NCBI GenBank assembly: GCA_947456315.1 | Contig: CANGRU010000112.1 | Coordinates: forward strand, 1-6,164 | DNA from: Beijerinckiaceae bacterium | GTDB taxonomy: Bacteria; Pseudomonadota; Alphaproteobacteria; Rhizobiales; Beijerinckiaceae | DNA: 6,164 bases | Direction of reading: 5' to 3' | Shown here: positions 1-6,164 of the stretch, one piece after another | Layout of the letters: each line of letters begins with the position of its first letter | Position numbering within the stretch: position 1 is the first letter of the stretch | The notes under the pieces: model-generated | What the model was told of the DNA's origin: nothing | Seen by the model: only the letters and a program-made list of their open reading frames with translations | The model's database searches: none | Translations under genes and position numbers: made by a program

Positions 1-5
1 AGGGC

Positions 6-1901
6 ATGCGCCGCGCGTCGAATAATTGGGTTGGCAAGACGATTTTGACCATCGTCTTCGGCATCATGATCTTTTCCTTTGCCATTTGGGGCATTGGCGA
101 CATTTTCCGCGGCATTGGCGTGAGCAATGTTGCTGAAGTCGGCTCGATCAACATTCCAACGACCGAGTTCCGCCAAGCCTATCAGACTCAAATCACGATG
201 TTGCAGCGCCAGTCTCGTCGCGCCATCACCAATGAGCAGGCGCGCGCCTATGGCCTCGACCAGCAAGTATTGGGGCGCATGATTTCTGAAGCCGCACTGG
301 ATCAAAAGGTGCGCGAGCTCAATTTGGCCATGTCCGACGACACCATTGGCCATATGATTTTGGACGATACTGCCTTCAAAGGCAGTGACGGCCGTTTCGA
401 CCGGACGCGCTTCAACGATATTTTGCGCGACAACGGATTTAGCGAGCTCAGCTTCGTGCGCGAACAGCGCAAAAACTATCTGCGTCAGGATGTGGCTGAA
501 ACCGTCAATGGCCGCATGCCTGTGCCGCTCGCCCTTCAAGAAGCCATTCATCGCTATTCATACGAAACACGCACGATCGACTATATCGTTCTGCCTGAAG
601 CGGCCGCAGGAACACTTGCACCCCCAAAAGCCGATGAATTGCAAACCTGGTTCGAAATCCGCAAGTCCAATTGGCGCACGCCCGAATATCGCAAGCTCGT
701 CACTCTGACCGTAACGCCTTCCAGTGTTGCCGATGCAGCCGCCGTGTCGGATGCCGATGCACGCGCCCAATATGACCGCGTCAAGGGTGATCGCTTTGGC
801 ACGGCTGAAACGCGCAATGTGCAACAGCTTGTCTTTGCTACCGAGGATGCCGCCAAAGCTGCGCGCGCCAAACTGGATGCCGGAACGAGCTTTCTCGATA
901 TAGCCAAAGAACAAGGCCGTTCGTTGGAAGATATTTCCTTGGGGCAAGTGGCACGCGCGACCATTCTGGACGCAGCCGTTGCAGAAGCCGCCTTCACAAC
1001 CGCGGCTGGAAAGATCAGCGCACCCGTGAAGGGACGTTTCGGCACGGTCTTGGTCAAAGTCGACAATATCATTGCCGGACAAACCAAGCCTTATGAAGCT
1101 GTGGCTGCCGAACTGAAGCAAGAAATTGCGCTCACCCGTGCCCGCACCAAAGTCATGCAAATCCGTGATGCCGTCGAAGACGAACGCTCCTCAGGCAAAA
1201 CGCTGGCAGAAGCAGCTCAAAAAGCCAACCTGCCCGTTGTCACCATTGAATCTGTCACGGCGATGGGTGCTGACAAAGCGGGCAAAGCAGTTGATGTGAA
1301 AGAAGCTGAAAGCGTCCTGCGCGCAGTCTTTGCCTCCGACATCGGCGTTGACAATGAAGCCGTGAACACGCGCGACAACGGCTATGTCTGGTTTGAAATT
1401 CTGGGCATTGAACCAGCCCGCGACCGCACATTGGATGAGGTCAAGGATGAGGTTCTCAAAGCCTGGCACGAAGATGAAGTGCGTCGCGTTCTCACCAGCA
1501 AAGCCATCGACCTTGTGAAAGCCATGGATGGCGGCGAGACCTTGGCAAAAATAGCCAAGGATCATGGCGGCTTGCGCGTTCAAACGGCCAAAGATGTGAG
1601 CCGCAGCGGCGGTGGTGATCTTGCGCCGACCGTTGTGGCCCAGATTTTCAATCTGCCCGTGGGCCGTGCAGGCTCTGCAGCCGGCGAGGGCCTGACCCGC
1701 ATCTTGTTCAAAATCAACGATGCGGCTGTGCCCGCCTTTGATCCCACTACCGATCAGGCCAAGGCGATTGCCGGACAATTGTCTCAAAATCTCGGCAATG
1801 ATGTGTTGCTGCAATATATCGGCAAATTGCAAAGCGATCTGGGCGTGAAAATCAATGGCTCGGCCCTGACATTGGCTGTTGGTGGCGGCGACCCTTATTG
1901 A
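6..1901 (+). CDS. ppiD: PpiD/SurA-type periplasmic folding chaperone (parvulin-like, membrane anchored)
   Basis: This is a 631-residue protein of the PpiD family, which assists folding of newly exported proteins at the inner membrane; E. coli PpiD is about the same length (623). Residues 12-31 form one hydrophobic segment, followed by the family-typical WGIGDIFRG (28-36). This predicts a short cytoplasmic N-terminus with the rest in the periplasm. A SurA-N-like helical region covers about 35-185 and a parvulin-like domain about 265-355. By eye, both signature histidines of active parvulins are missing (Gln274 and Val348 in their places), so it is probably a chaperone rather than an active prolyl isomerase. 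The ATG at 6 is the first visible start. Relatives often begin a few residues earlier, the reading frame stays open to the window edge, and AGGG at 1-4 is too close to serve as a ribosome site, so the real start may lie upstream. trpE follows after 9 bases. Family call firm, start uncertain. Confidence 0.9.
   Translation: MRRASNNWVGKTILTIVFGIMIFSFAIWGIGDIFRGIGVSNVAEVGSINIPTTEFRQAYQTQITMLQRQSRRAITNEQARAYGLDQQVLGRMISEAALDQKVRELNLAMSDDTIGHMILDDTAFKGSDGRFDRTRFNDILRDNGFSELSFVREQRKNYLRQDVAETVNGRMPVPLALQEAIHRYSYETRTIDYIVLPEAAAGTLAPPKADELQTWFEIRKSNWRTPEYRKLVTLTVTPSSVADAAAVSDADARAQYDRVKGDRFGTAETRNVQQLVFATEDAAKAARAKLDAGTSFLDIAKEQGRSLEDISLGQVARATILDAAVAEAAFTTAAGKISAPVKGRFGTVLVKVDNIIAGQTKPYEAVAAELKQEIALTRARTKVMQIRDAVEDERSSGKTLAEAAQKANLPVVTIESVTAMGADKAGKAVDVKEAESVLRAVFASDIGVDNEAVNTRDNGYVWFEILGIEPARDRTLDEVKDEVLKAWHEDEVRRVLTSKAIDLVKAMDGGETLAKIAKDHGGLRVQTAKDVSRSGGGDLAPTVVAQIFNLPVGRAGSAAGEGLTRILFKINDAAVPAFDPTTDQAKAIAGQLSQNLGNDVLLQYIGKLQSDLGVKINGSALTLAVGGGDPY
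369..386 (+). repeat. Near-perfect palindrome inside ppiD
   Basis: ACTGCCTT (369-376) and AAGGCAGT (379-386) are perfect complements with a 2-base centre, giving an 18-base DNA dyad. As RNA it would form a 7-bp hairpin with a TCAA loop. It lies in the codons for TAFKGS of the SurA-N-like region. There is no nearby promoter or gene start to suggest an operator role. Confidence 0.35.
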
Positions 1902-1910
1902 GCAGAAACG

Positions 1911-3434
1911 ATGTTTGAACCTGCTTTCGAGACGTTTGAAAAAGCCTATGCGGCGGGACGCCCGGTCCTCGTCTCCACCAAACTTGTCGCTGATCTGGAA
2001 ACGCCCGTCTCGGCCTTTCTGAAACTCTCGCAAGGTCGCAAGGGCAATGTGTTCTTGCTGGAATCGGTTGAAGGTGGCGCAGCGCGCGGTCGCTATTCCA
2101 TGATCGGACTGGATCCTGACATCATCTGGCGCGCCAATGGCGATCGCGCCGAAATCAATCGACAGCCACAATCAGATCCGGATGCCTTCACGCTCTGCCC
2201 CGGCAAGCCGCTGGATGCGTTACGCGCGCTGATTGCCGAGTCCGCTGTGCCTGACGTTGAAAATTCCGCGCTACCCCCGATGGCTGCCGGTGTGTTCGGT
2301 TATCTGGGCTATGACATGGTGCGCCAGATGGAACGCTTGGCTCCCGCCAAGCCTGATCCCATCGGTGTCCCCGAAGCGGTGATGATCCGCCCGACATTGA
2401 TGGCCGTCTTCGACAGCGTGAAGGATGAACTCACCATCGTCACGCCCGTGCGTCCGCAAGCGGGTGTGAGCGCGCGTGCAGCTTATGAATCTGCGCAAGC
2501 GCGTCTCGATGTTCTGGTCCGTGTGCTCGAAAGCCCGCTCGATCATGTGGCCCCTGCCGCCGATCCACGGATGGTGGCCCAAGAGCCTGTCTCCAACACG
2601 TCAGAGAGCCGCTTTCTGGAGATGGTTGCCAAGGCGAAAGACTATATCCGAGCCGGCGACATTTTTCAGGTTGTGCTCTCGCAGCGCTTCACCAGTCCTT
2701 TTGAGCTTCCCGCTTTCTCGCTTTATCGCGCATTGCGGCGTGTGAACCCGGCGCCGTTCCTCTGCTATCTCGATTTCGGTGGTTTTCAGATTGTCTGCTC
2801 GAGCCCGGAAATTCTGGTGCGCGTGCGCGATGGCAAAGTCACCATCCGTCCGATTGCGGGCACCCGCTGGCGCGGCCAGACGCAGGCCGAAGATGAAGCG
2901 CTCGCCGCCGAACTTCTGGCCGATCCCAAAGAACGCGCCGAACATCTGATGCTGCTCGATCTCGGCCGCAATGATGTGGGCCGCGTGGCAGAAATCGGCA
3001 GCGTCGATGTCACGGAAAAATTCTTCGTCGAGCGCTACAGCCATGTCATGCACATTGTCTCCAATGTGGATGGTCGCCTGTCGCCCAAATATGACACGAT
3101 TGACGCGCTGTCAGCCGGCTTTCCGGCAGGCACCGTGTCGGGCGCTCCTAAAGTGCGCGCGATGGAAATCATCGACGAGCTGGAGACCGACAAGCGCGGC
3201 ATTTATGCCGGTTGCATCGGCTATTTCGGCGCATCCGGCGAGATGGATACGTGCATCGTCTTGCGCACGGCCGTCATCAAGGATGGCAAAATGCATGCTC
3301 AAGCTGGTGCGGGTGTGGTCTATGATTCAGATCCGGCTTCCGAAAACCGCGAATGTGTGAACAAGGCAAAAGCCTTGTTTCGTGCCGCTGAAGAAGCCGT
3401 GCGCTTTGCCACGGGCGGAAAGCGGGGCCAGTGA
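1911..3434 (+). CDS. trpE: Anthranilate synthase component I (large subunit)
   Basis: TrpE makes anthranilate from chorismate using ammonia delivered by TrpG; it is the first committed step of tryptophan synthesis, in the cytoplasm. The 507 residues match a stand-alone TrpE. The N-terminal domain carries LLES (49-52), the motif associated with tryptophan feedback binding, so the enzyme is probably feedback sensitive. The chorismate-binding domain (about 230-495) shows NPAPF (279-283), CSSPE (296-300), PIAGTRWRG (314-322), [11 protein letters not shown] (349-359), [12 protein letters not shown] (377-388) and [22 protein letters not shown] around 404-425. The Trp at 319 sits in a position that varies in the family (often Pro or Lys). 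The start is the ATG nine bases after the ppiD stop, with only a weak purine-rich stretch before it, which suggests translation coupled to ppiD. No leader peptide or attenuator fits in the gap. PabB is an alternative for this family, but the trp neighbours and LLES favour TrpE. Confidence 0.97.
   Translation: MFEPAFETFEKAYAAGRPVLVSTKLVADLETPVSAFLKLSQGRKGNVFLLESVEGGAARGRYSMIGLDPDIIWRANGDRAEINRQPQSDPDAFTLCPGKPLDALRALIAESAVPDVENSALPPMAAGVFGYLGYDMVRQMERLAPAKPDPIGVPEAVMIRPTLMAVFDSVKDELTIVTPVRPQAGVSARAAYESAQARLDVLVRVLESPLDHVAPAADPRMVAQEPVSNTSESRFLEMVAKAKDYIRAGDIFQVVLSQRFTSPFELPAFSLYRALRRVNPAPFLCYLDFGGFQIVCSSPEILVRVRDGKVTIRPIAGTRWRGQTQAEDEALAAELLADPKERAEHLMLLDLGRNDVGRVAEIGSVDVTEKFFVERYSHVMHIVSNVDGRLSPKYDTIDALSAGFPAGTVSGAPKVRAMEIIDELETDKRGIYAGCIGYFGASGEMDTCIVLRTAVIKDGKMHAQAGAGVVYDSDPASENRECVNKAKALFRAAEEAVRFATGGKRGQ
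3360..3379 (+). repeat. Inverted repeat (hairpin) near the 3' end of trpE
   Basis: AACAAGGC (3360-3367) and GCCTTGTT (3372-3379) form a perfect 8-bp stem with an AAAA loop, 54 bases before the trpG start. Only a short T-rich edge (TTGTTT) closes it and the stem is half AT, so it is a poor terminator. It encodes the conserved NKAKAL segment of TrpE, which may explain it without any RNA role. Confidence 0.4.
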
Positions 3435-4024
3435 TGAAAATTGCACTGATCGACAATTACGACAGCTTCACCTGGAACCTTGTGCATTATTTCGGCGCGC
3501 TCGGCGCGGACGTCGATGTCATCCGCAATGATGCCATCACGACGCAGGCATTGCTGGCCCAAAAACCCGATGCCATTGTGTTGTCGCCGGGCCCCTGCAC
3601 ACCCAAAGAAGCCGGCATCTGCCTTGAGGTGATTGCCAAAGCCAATGGCCAAGTGCCGATCATGGGTGTCTGTCTGGGTCACCAATCGATTGGTGATTCA
3701 TATGGTGGTGATGTGGTGCGAGCCCCTCTTCCATTGCATGGCAAAATGTCGACCATCACCCACCGCGGTGAGACATTGTTCAAAGGCATTGACGGCCCGT
3801 TTCAAGCGACCCGCTATCATTCGTTGGTGGTGGACCGCGCCACCCTGCCCGATTGCCTGCATGTGACAGCCGAAACGGATGGGCTGATCATGGCCTTGTC
3901 GCACAAAACCCATCCGGTGCATGGCGTGCAATTTCATCCCGAGAGCATTGCCTCGGAACACGGCCACAAAATCCTGAAAAATTTTCTCGACCTCGCCGCT
4001 GCTTTCAACAAGCAGCGCGGCTGA
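3434..4024 (+). CDS. trpG: Anthranilate synthase component II (glutamine amidotransferase)
   Basis: TrpG hydrolyses glutamine and passes ammonia to TrpE. The 196-residue protein is a complete class I glutamine amidotransferase. The N-terminus has [11 protein letters not shown] (6-16), the oxyanion region is SPGP (51-54), the nucleophile is Cys80 in GVCLGHQ (78-84), HGK (102-104) is typical of TrpG/PabA, and the triad is completed by His168 and Glu170 in QFHPES. The ATG at 3434 shares its A with the trpE stop (TGATG), a classic coupled junction. GGGG at 3424-3427 is a possible weak ribosome site. A GTG at 3431 would add one residue but is less likely. The protein could also serve as PabA in folate synthesis, as in some bacteria with a single such subunit; the sequence cannot decide this. 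Confidence 0.97.
   Translation: MKIALIDNYDSFTWNLVHYFGALGADVDVIRNDAITTQALLAQKPDAIVLSPGPCTPKEAGICLEVIAKANGQVPIMGVCLGHQSIGDSYGGDVVRAPLPLHGKMSTITHRGETLFKGIDGPFQATRYHSLVVDRATLPDCLHVTAETDGLIMALSHKTHPVHGVQFHPESIASEHGHKILKNFLDLAAAFNKQRG
3997..4017 (+). repeat. Inverted repeat (hairpin) at the 3' end of trpG
   Basis: CGCTGCTT (3997-4004) is perfectly complementary to AAGCAGCG (4010-4017) across a 5-base loop. With C3996 bulged, G3995-C4018 and C3994-G4019 could extend the stem. It covers the last codons of trpG (AAFNKQR), ends 4 bases before the stop codon and 9 bases before the trpD ribosome site. No T run follows, so it does not look like an intrinsic terminator. The repeat is certain as sequence; any function is inference. 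Confidence 0.45.
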
Positions 4025-4026
4025 GC

Positions 4027-4030
4027 GGAG
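4027..4030 (+). promoter_or_regulatory. Ribosome binding site of trpD
   Basis: GGAG ends 8 bases before the ATG at 4039 and is the best Shine-Dalgarno match in the window. It settles the trpD start, as the frame is open much further upstream. It lies just after the trpG stop and can sit in the loop of a small 4-bp hairpin (GAGC 4023-4026 with GCTC 4030-4033), which is probably too weak to matter. Confidence 0.7.
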
Positions 4031-4038
4031 CTCTCGCG

Positions 4039-5055
4039 ATGGACGCTTTCAAACCTCTCATCGGCAAAGTGGCAACGGGCGCAAGTTTGACACGCGCTGA
4101 AGCTGAACTTGCTTTCGACAACATCCTCTCTGGCGAAGTCACGCCCTCGCAAATGGGCGCCTTTCTGATGGCGCTGCGTGTGCGTGGCGAAACAGTGGAT
4201 GAGATCACAGGTGCTGTCACCGCCATGCGTGCCAAGATGACGCGCGTGAACGCGCCTGCTGGCGCCATTGATATTGTGGGCACGGGCGGCGATGGCGCGG
4301 GCACCTATAATGTCTCGACCCTTGCCTCGATTATTACAGCCGCCTGCGGCGTGCCTGTCGCCAAACATGGCAATCGCGCGGCATCCTCGCAATCTGGCGC
4401 CAGCGATGTCTTGGGCGCGCTGGGTGTGGGCATTGGCGTCACGCCCGCCGCCGTCGAGGCTTGCCTCAAGGAAGCCCGGATCGGCTTCATGATGGCGCAA
4501 TCGCATCATCTGGCCATGCGCCATGTGGGGCCGACCCGTGTCGAACTCGGCACGCGCACCATCTTCAATATTTTGGGGCCGCTCTCCAATCCTGCCGGCG
4601 TGAAGCGGCAAGTGGTCGGCACTTTTTCGGCTTCGCTGTTGCAGCCGATGGCAGAAGTGTTGCGCAATCTCGGTTCTGAAAAAGTCTGGCTTGTGCACGG
4701 CTCGGACGGCCTTGATGAACTCACCACGACAGGCCCCACACAGGTGGTCGCACTCGACAAGGGCGACATCACCAGCTTCAGCGTGACGCCGGAAGACGCG
4801 GGCCTCGCACGTGCGAAAACAGAAGAGCTCAAAGGGGGCAATCCGGATTTCAACGCGCAAGCGCTGCGCGCCGTGCTGGCTGGCGAAAAGGGTGCCTATC
4901 GCGATATTGCTCTGCTCAACGCGGCCGCTGCACTGGTGGTTGCCGACAAGGCCAAGACCTTGAAAGAGGGCGTTGCCTTGGGCGCAAAAGCACTGGATGA
5001 TGGCTCGGCAAAGGCAACGCTCGACACGCTCGTTGCCGTTTCAAACCGCGGGTAA
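4039..5055 (+). CDS. trpD: Anthranilate phosphoribosyltransferase
   Basis: TrpD transfers the phosphoribosyl group of PRPP to anthranilate, the second step of the pathway. The 338 residues are normal for the family: a helical N-terminal domain (about 1-70) followed by the catalytic alpha/beta domain. Visible motifs are GTGGDG (81-86) and NVST (91-94) for PRPP, KHGNRA (109-114), [19 protein letters not shown] around 164-182 with the anthranilate-site Arg167, and the metal-binding Asp226-Glu227 in SDGLDELT. In the loop after KHGN the usual Lys/Arg of SS[KR]SG is Gln118, an unusual choice. The start is the ATG at 4039, preceded by GGAG with good spacing; the frame is open further upstream, but that would run deep into trpG and lacks family similarity. 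It is not fused to trpG, unlike E. coli. Confidence 0.97.
   Translation: MDAFKPLIGKVATGASLTRAEAELAFDNILSGEVTPSQMGAFLMALRVRGETVDEITGAVTAMRAKMTRVNAPAGAIDIVGTGGDGAGTYNVSTLASIITAACGVPVAKHGNRAASSQSGASDVLGALGVGIGVTPAAVEACLKEARIGFMMAQSHHLAMRHVGPTRVELGTRTIFNILGPLSNPAGVKRQVVGTFSASLLQPMAEVLRNLGSEKVWLVHGSDGLDELTTTGPTQVVALDKGDITSFSVTPEDAGLARAKTEELKGGNPDFNAQALRAVLAGEKGAYRDIALLNAAAALVVADKAKTLKEGVALGAKALDDGSAKATLDTLVAVSNRG
5013..5037 (+). repeat. Inverted repeat at the 3' end of trpD
   Basis: GGCAACG (5013-5019) and CGTTGCC (5031-5037) are perfectly complementary across an 11-base loop, ending 21 bases before the trpC start. It lies within codons for the weakly constrained TrpD C-terminus. No T run follows. 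Function unproven. Confidence 0.35.
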
Positions 5056-5058
5056 AAC

Positions 5059-5871
5059 ATGTCTGACATTTTGCGCAAGATCGAGGCCTATAAGCGCCGC
5101 GAGATTTCCGAAGCCAAGGTGCGCATGCCCATGCACGCCCTTGAGCGCAAGATCGAGCAGCAAACACCGCCACGTGGTTTTGTCGCCGCCATTGAAGCAA
5201 AACTCGGCGCCAATCAATTCGCGCTGATATCCGAAATCAAAAAAGCGAGCCCCTCCAAGGGCCTCATCCGTGCTGATTTCGATCCGCCAAAGCTTGCCGC
5301 CGCTTATGAAAAGGGTGGCGCTTGCTGCCTGTCTGTCCTGACAGACGAACCTTCTTTTCAGGGCAAGCCGGACTATCTGACCGCAGCACGCAATGCTGTG
5401 CGTCTGCCAGCTTTGCGCAAAGACTTCATGTATGACCGCTACCAGGTCTATGAAGCACGCGCTTGGGGCGCAGATTGCATTCTGATCATCATGGCTTCCG
5501 TGTCGGATGAAACAGCGCGCGAGCTCAACAAAGTCGCGCATGATCTGCACATGGATGTGCTGGTCGAAGTGCACAATGAAGACGAACTCAAGCGCGCTCT
5601 GCCGCTCGAGACGCGCCTGATCGGCATCAACAATCGCGATCTGCACACATTCCACACCTCGCTCGAAGTCTCCGAGCGTCTTGCCAAACTTGTGCCCAAT
5701 GATCGCATCATTGTGGGCGAAAGCGGCATTGGTTCGCATGAGGATGCTTTGCGTCTGGTGCAATCAGGCATTGGCACATTTCTGGTTGGCGAGAGCCTGA
5801 TGCGACAAGCCGATGTGGTGAAAGCCACACATGATCTACTGCATGGTCCGGCCCTCGAGGCGCGTCATTGA
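5059..5871 (+). CDS. trpC: Indole-3-glycerol-phosphate synthase
   Basis: TrpC closes the indole ring, converting carboxyphenylamino-deoxyribulose phosphate to indole-3-glycerol phosphate. The 270-residue protein is a single-domain (beta/alpha)8 barrel without the TrpF fusion seen in E. coli. All key residues known from the Sulfolobus enzyme are present: Glu59 and Lys61 in [11 protein letters not shown], Lys121 in ALRKDF, Glu170 in LVEVH, Asn191 in GINNRDL, and Glu221-Ser222 in VGESGI. The N-terminal extension before the barrel (about 1-45) is the usual length. The ATG lies three bases after the trpD stop and has only GGG (5050-5052) as a possible ribosome site, so it is probably translated by coupling to trpD. 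Its stop codon overlaps the moaC start. Confidence 0.97.
   Translation: MSDILRKIEAYKRREISEAKVRMPMHALERKIEQQTPPRGFVAAIEAKLGANQFALISEIKKASPSKGLIRADFDPPKLAAAYEKGGACCLSVLTDEPSFQGKPDYLTAARNAVRLPALRKDFMYDRYQVYEARAWGADCILIIMASVSDETARELNKVAHDLHMDVLVEVHNEDELKRALPLETRLIGINNRDLHTFHTSLEVSERLAKLVPNDRIIVGESGIGSHEDALRLVQSGIGTFLVGESLMRQADVVKATHDLLHGPALEARH
5857..5860 (+). promoter_or_regulatory. Probable ribosome binding site of moaC
   Basis: GAGG inside the last codons of trpC ends 10 bases before the moaC ATG at 5871. The spacing is slightly long but usable. It suggests that moaC can recruit ribosomes itself in addition to being coupled to trpC through the TGATG overlap. Confidence 0.5.
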
Positions 5872-6164
5872 TGGACAAGCTGTCGCACATTACGGCCTCC
5901 GGCGAAGCGCATATGGTGGATGTATCGGAGAAATCCGTCACCACACGTATTGCGGTGGCCGAAGGCCGTGTGGTGATGAAGCCGGAAACTCTGGCGCTCT
6001 GCCTCTCGGGTGATGCCAAAAAAGGTGATGTGCTCGGCACAGCCCGCATTGCCGGTATTATGGCAGCCAAAAAGACGCATGATCTGATTCCGCTTTGTCA
6101 CCCGCTGCTGATTTCCAAAGTCACGGTCGATCTGATGCCCGATGAATCGCTGCCGGGCATTCAT
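5871..6164 (+). CDS. moaC: Cyclic pyranopterin monophosphate synthase, 5' part (cut by window end)
   Basis: Only the first 98 codons are in the window; full MoaC proteins are about 160 residues. MoaC acts after MoaA in the first stage of molybdenum cofactor synthesis, forming cyclic pyranopterin monophosphate. The N-terminus reads like E. coli MoaC almost position for position: [16 protein letters not shown] (4-19), KKGDV (50-54), [12 protein letters not shown] (58-69), DLIPLCHPL (71-79). Lys51 and His77 fall at the same numbers as the catalytic residues of the E. coli enzyme; the other active-site residues lie beyond the window. The ATG shares its A with the trpC stop (TGATG), and GAGG at 5857-5860 gives a plausible ribosome site. 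In related alphaproteobacteria moeA usually follows, but this cannot be seen here. The frame stays open to the last base. Confidence 0.96.
   Translation, partial: MDKLSHITASGEAHMVDVSEKSVTTRIAVAEGRVVMKPETLALCLSGDAKKGDVLGTARIAGIMAAKKTHDLIPLCHPLLISKVTVDLMPDESLPGIH

Noticed and set aside
1540..1560. CCTTGGC/GCCAAGG stem with a 7-base loop inside ppiD
   Set aside because: It is a 7-bp stem deep in a gene with no T run and no nearby start; about what chance gives in a window of this size.
1191..2171. Long open frame on the - strand (326 codons) across the ppiD-trpE junction
   Set aside because: It is fully antisense to two well-recognised genes, its product has a His/Phe/Ala-rich composition with no recognisable domain, and long antisense frames are common opposite GC-biased codons.
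2335..2352. GCTTGGC/GCCAAGC stem with a TCCC loop inside trpE
   Set aside because: It lies mid-gene with no T run or nearby gene boundary; used here only as a reminder that such stems occur away from junctions.
3431..3433. GTG as the trpG start
   Set aside because: It adds one residue before the ATG at 3434, which forms the standard TGATG overlap; the ATG is the simpler start.
3853..4038. Upstream extension of trpD (62 more codons in frame)
   Set aside because: It would overlap trpG by about 170 bases and add a segment unlike any TrpD; the ATG at 4039 has a good ribosome site and the family's usual length.
4087..4115. Perfect TTGACA (4087-4092) early in trpD as an internal promoter
   Set aside because: The sequence at the expected -10 distance (TGCTTT, 4110-4115) is a poor match and there is no gene start downstream that needs it; a chance hexamer inside coding sequence is more likely.
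4394..4403. CTGGCGCCAG palindrome in trpD
   Set aside because: A 10-base palindrome is expected by chance in GC-rich coding sequence and nothing around it suggests a binding site.
3934..4860. Open frame on the - strand (308 codons) opposite trpG/trpD
   Set aside because: It is antisense to trpD over nearly its whole length, has Arg/His/Ala-rich low-information protein, and shows no family resemblance.
5041..5763. Open frame on the - strand (240 codons) opposite trpC
   Set aside because: It is a shadow of trpC with no recognisable motif; the + strand has all TrpC catalytic residues.
6018..6024. AAAAAAG in moaC as a frameshift site
   Set aside because: The A run lies in codons AAA AAA GGT, the wrong phase for a -1 slippery heptamer, and encodes the conserved KKGD with catalytic Lys51; the frame continues normally.

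Overview
This window is ordinary, well-conserved chromosomal DNA from an alphaproteobacterium, most likely a member of the Hyphomicrobiales (Rhizobiales). The class call rests on gene order (ppiD-like gene, trpE, trpG, trpD, trpC, moaC), a layout typical of alphaproteobacteria, on the protein sequences, and on a moderately high GC content judged by eye. The order is only tentative. Rhizobiaceae and Brucellaceae are less likely, because they usually carry a fused trpE(G) gene, whereas trpE and trpG are separate here.

Layout: all six genes are on the + strand and packed head to tail. A membrane-anchored periplasmic PpiD/SurA-type folding factor occupies 6-1901, and its true start may lie just left of the window. 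Nine bases later comes trpE (1911-3434). trpG (3434-4024) overlaps trpE by one base in a TGATG junction. trpD (4039-5055) follows after 14 bases and has the clearest ribosome binding site. trpC (5059-5871) starts three bases after the trpD stop. moaC begins inside the trpC stop codon, again as TGATG, and is cut off by the window end (5871-6164). No intergenic stretch exceeds 14 bases, and there are no tRNA or rRNA genes, mobile elements, CRISPR arrays or clear intrinsic terminators.

How the genes work together: TrpE with TrpG converts chorismate and glutamine to anthranilate. TrpD attaches the phosphoribosyl group, and TrpC closes the indole ring to indole-3-glycerol phosphate. One step between TrpD and TrpC (trpF) and the final steps (trpA, trpB) are not in the window, consistent with the split trp pathway of this class. 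MoaC belongs to molybdenum cofactor synthesis and PpiD to envelope protein folding, so the likely transcript joins three unrelated processes.

I found no new biological system. The points worth a second look are small: a PpiD whose parvulin domain lacks both signature histidines, the absence of any trp leader before trpE, an atypical glutamine in the TrpD substrate-binding loop, and several inverted repeats, three of which sit at the 3' ends of trpE, trpG and trpD.
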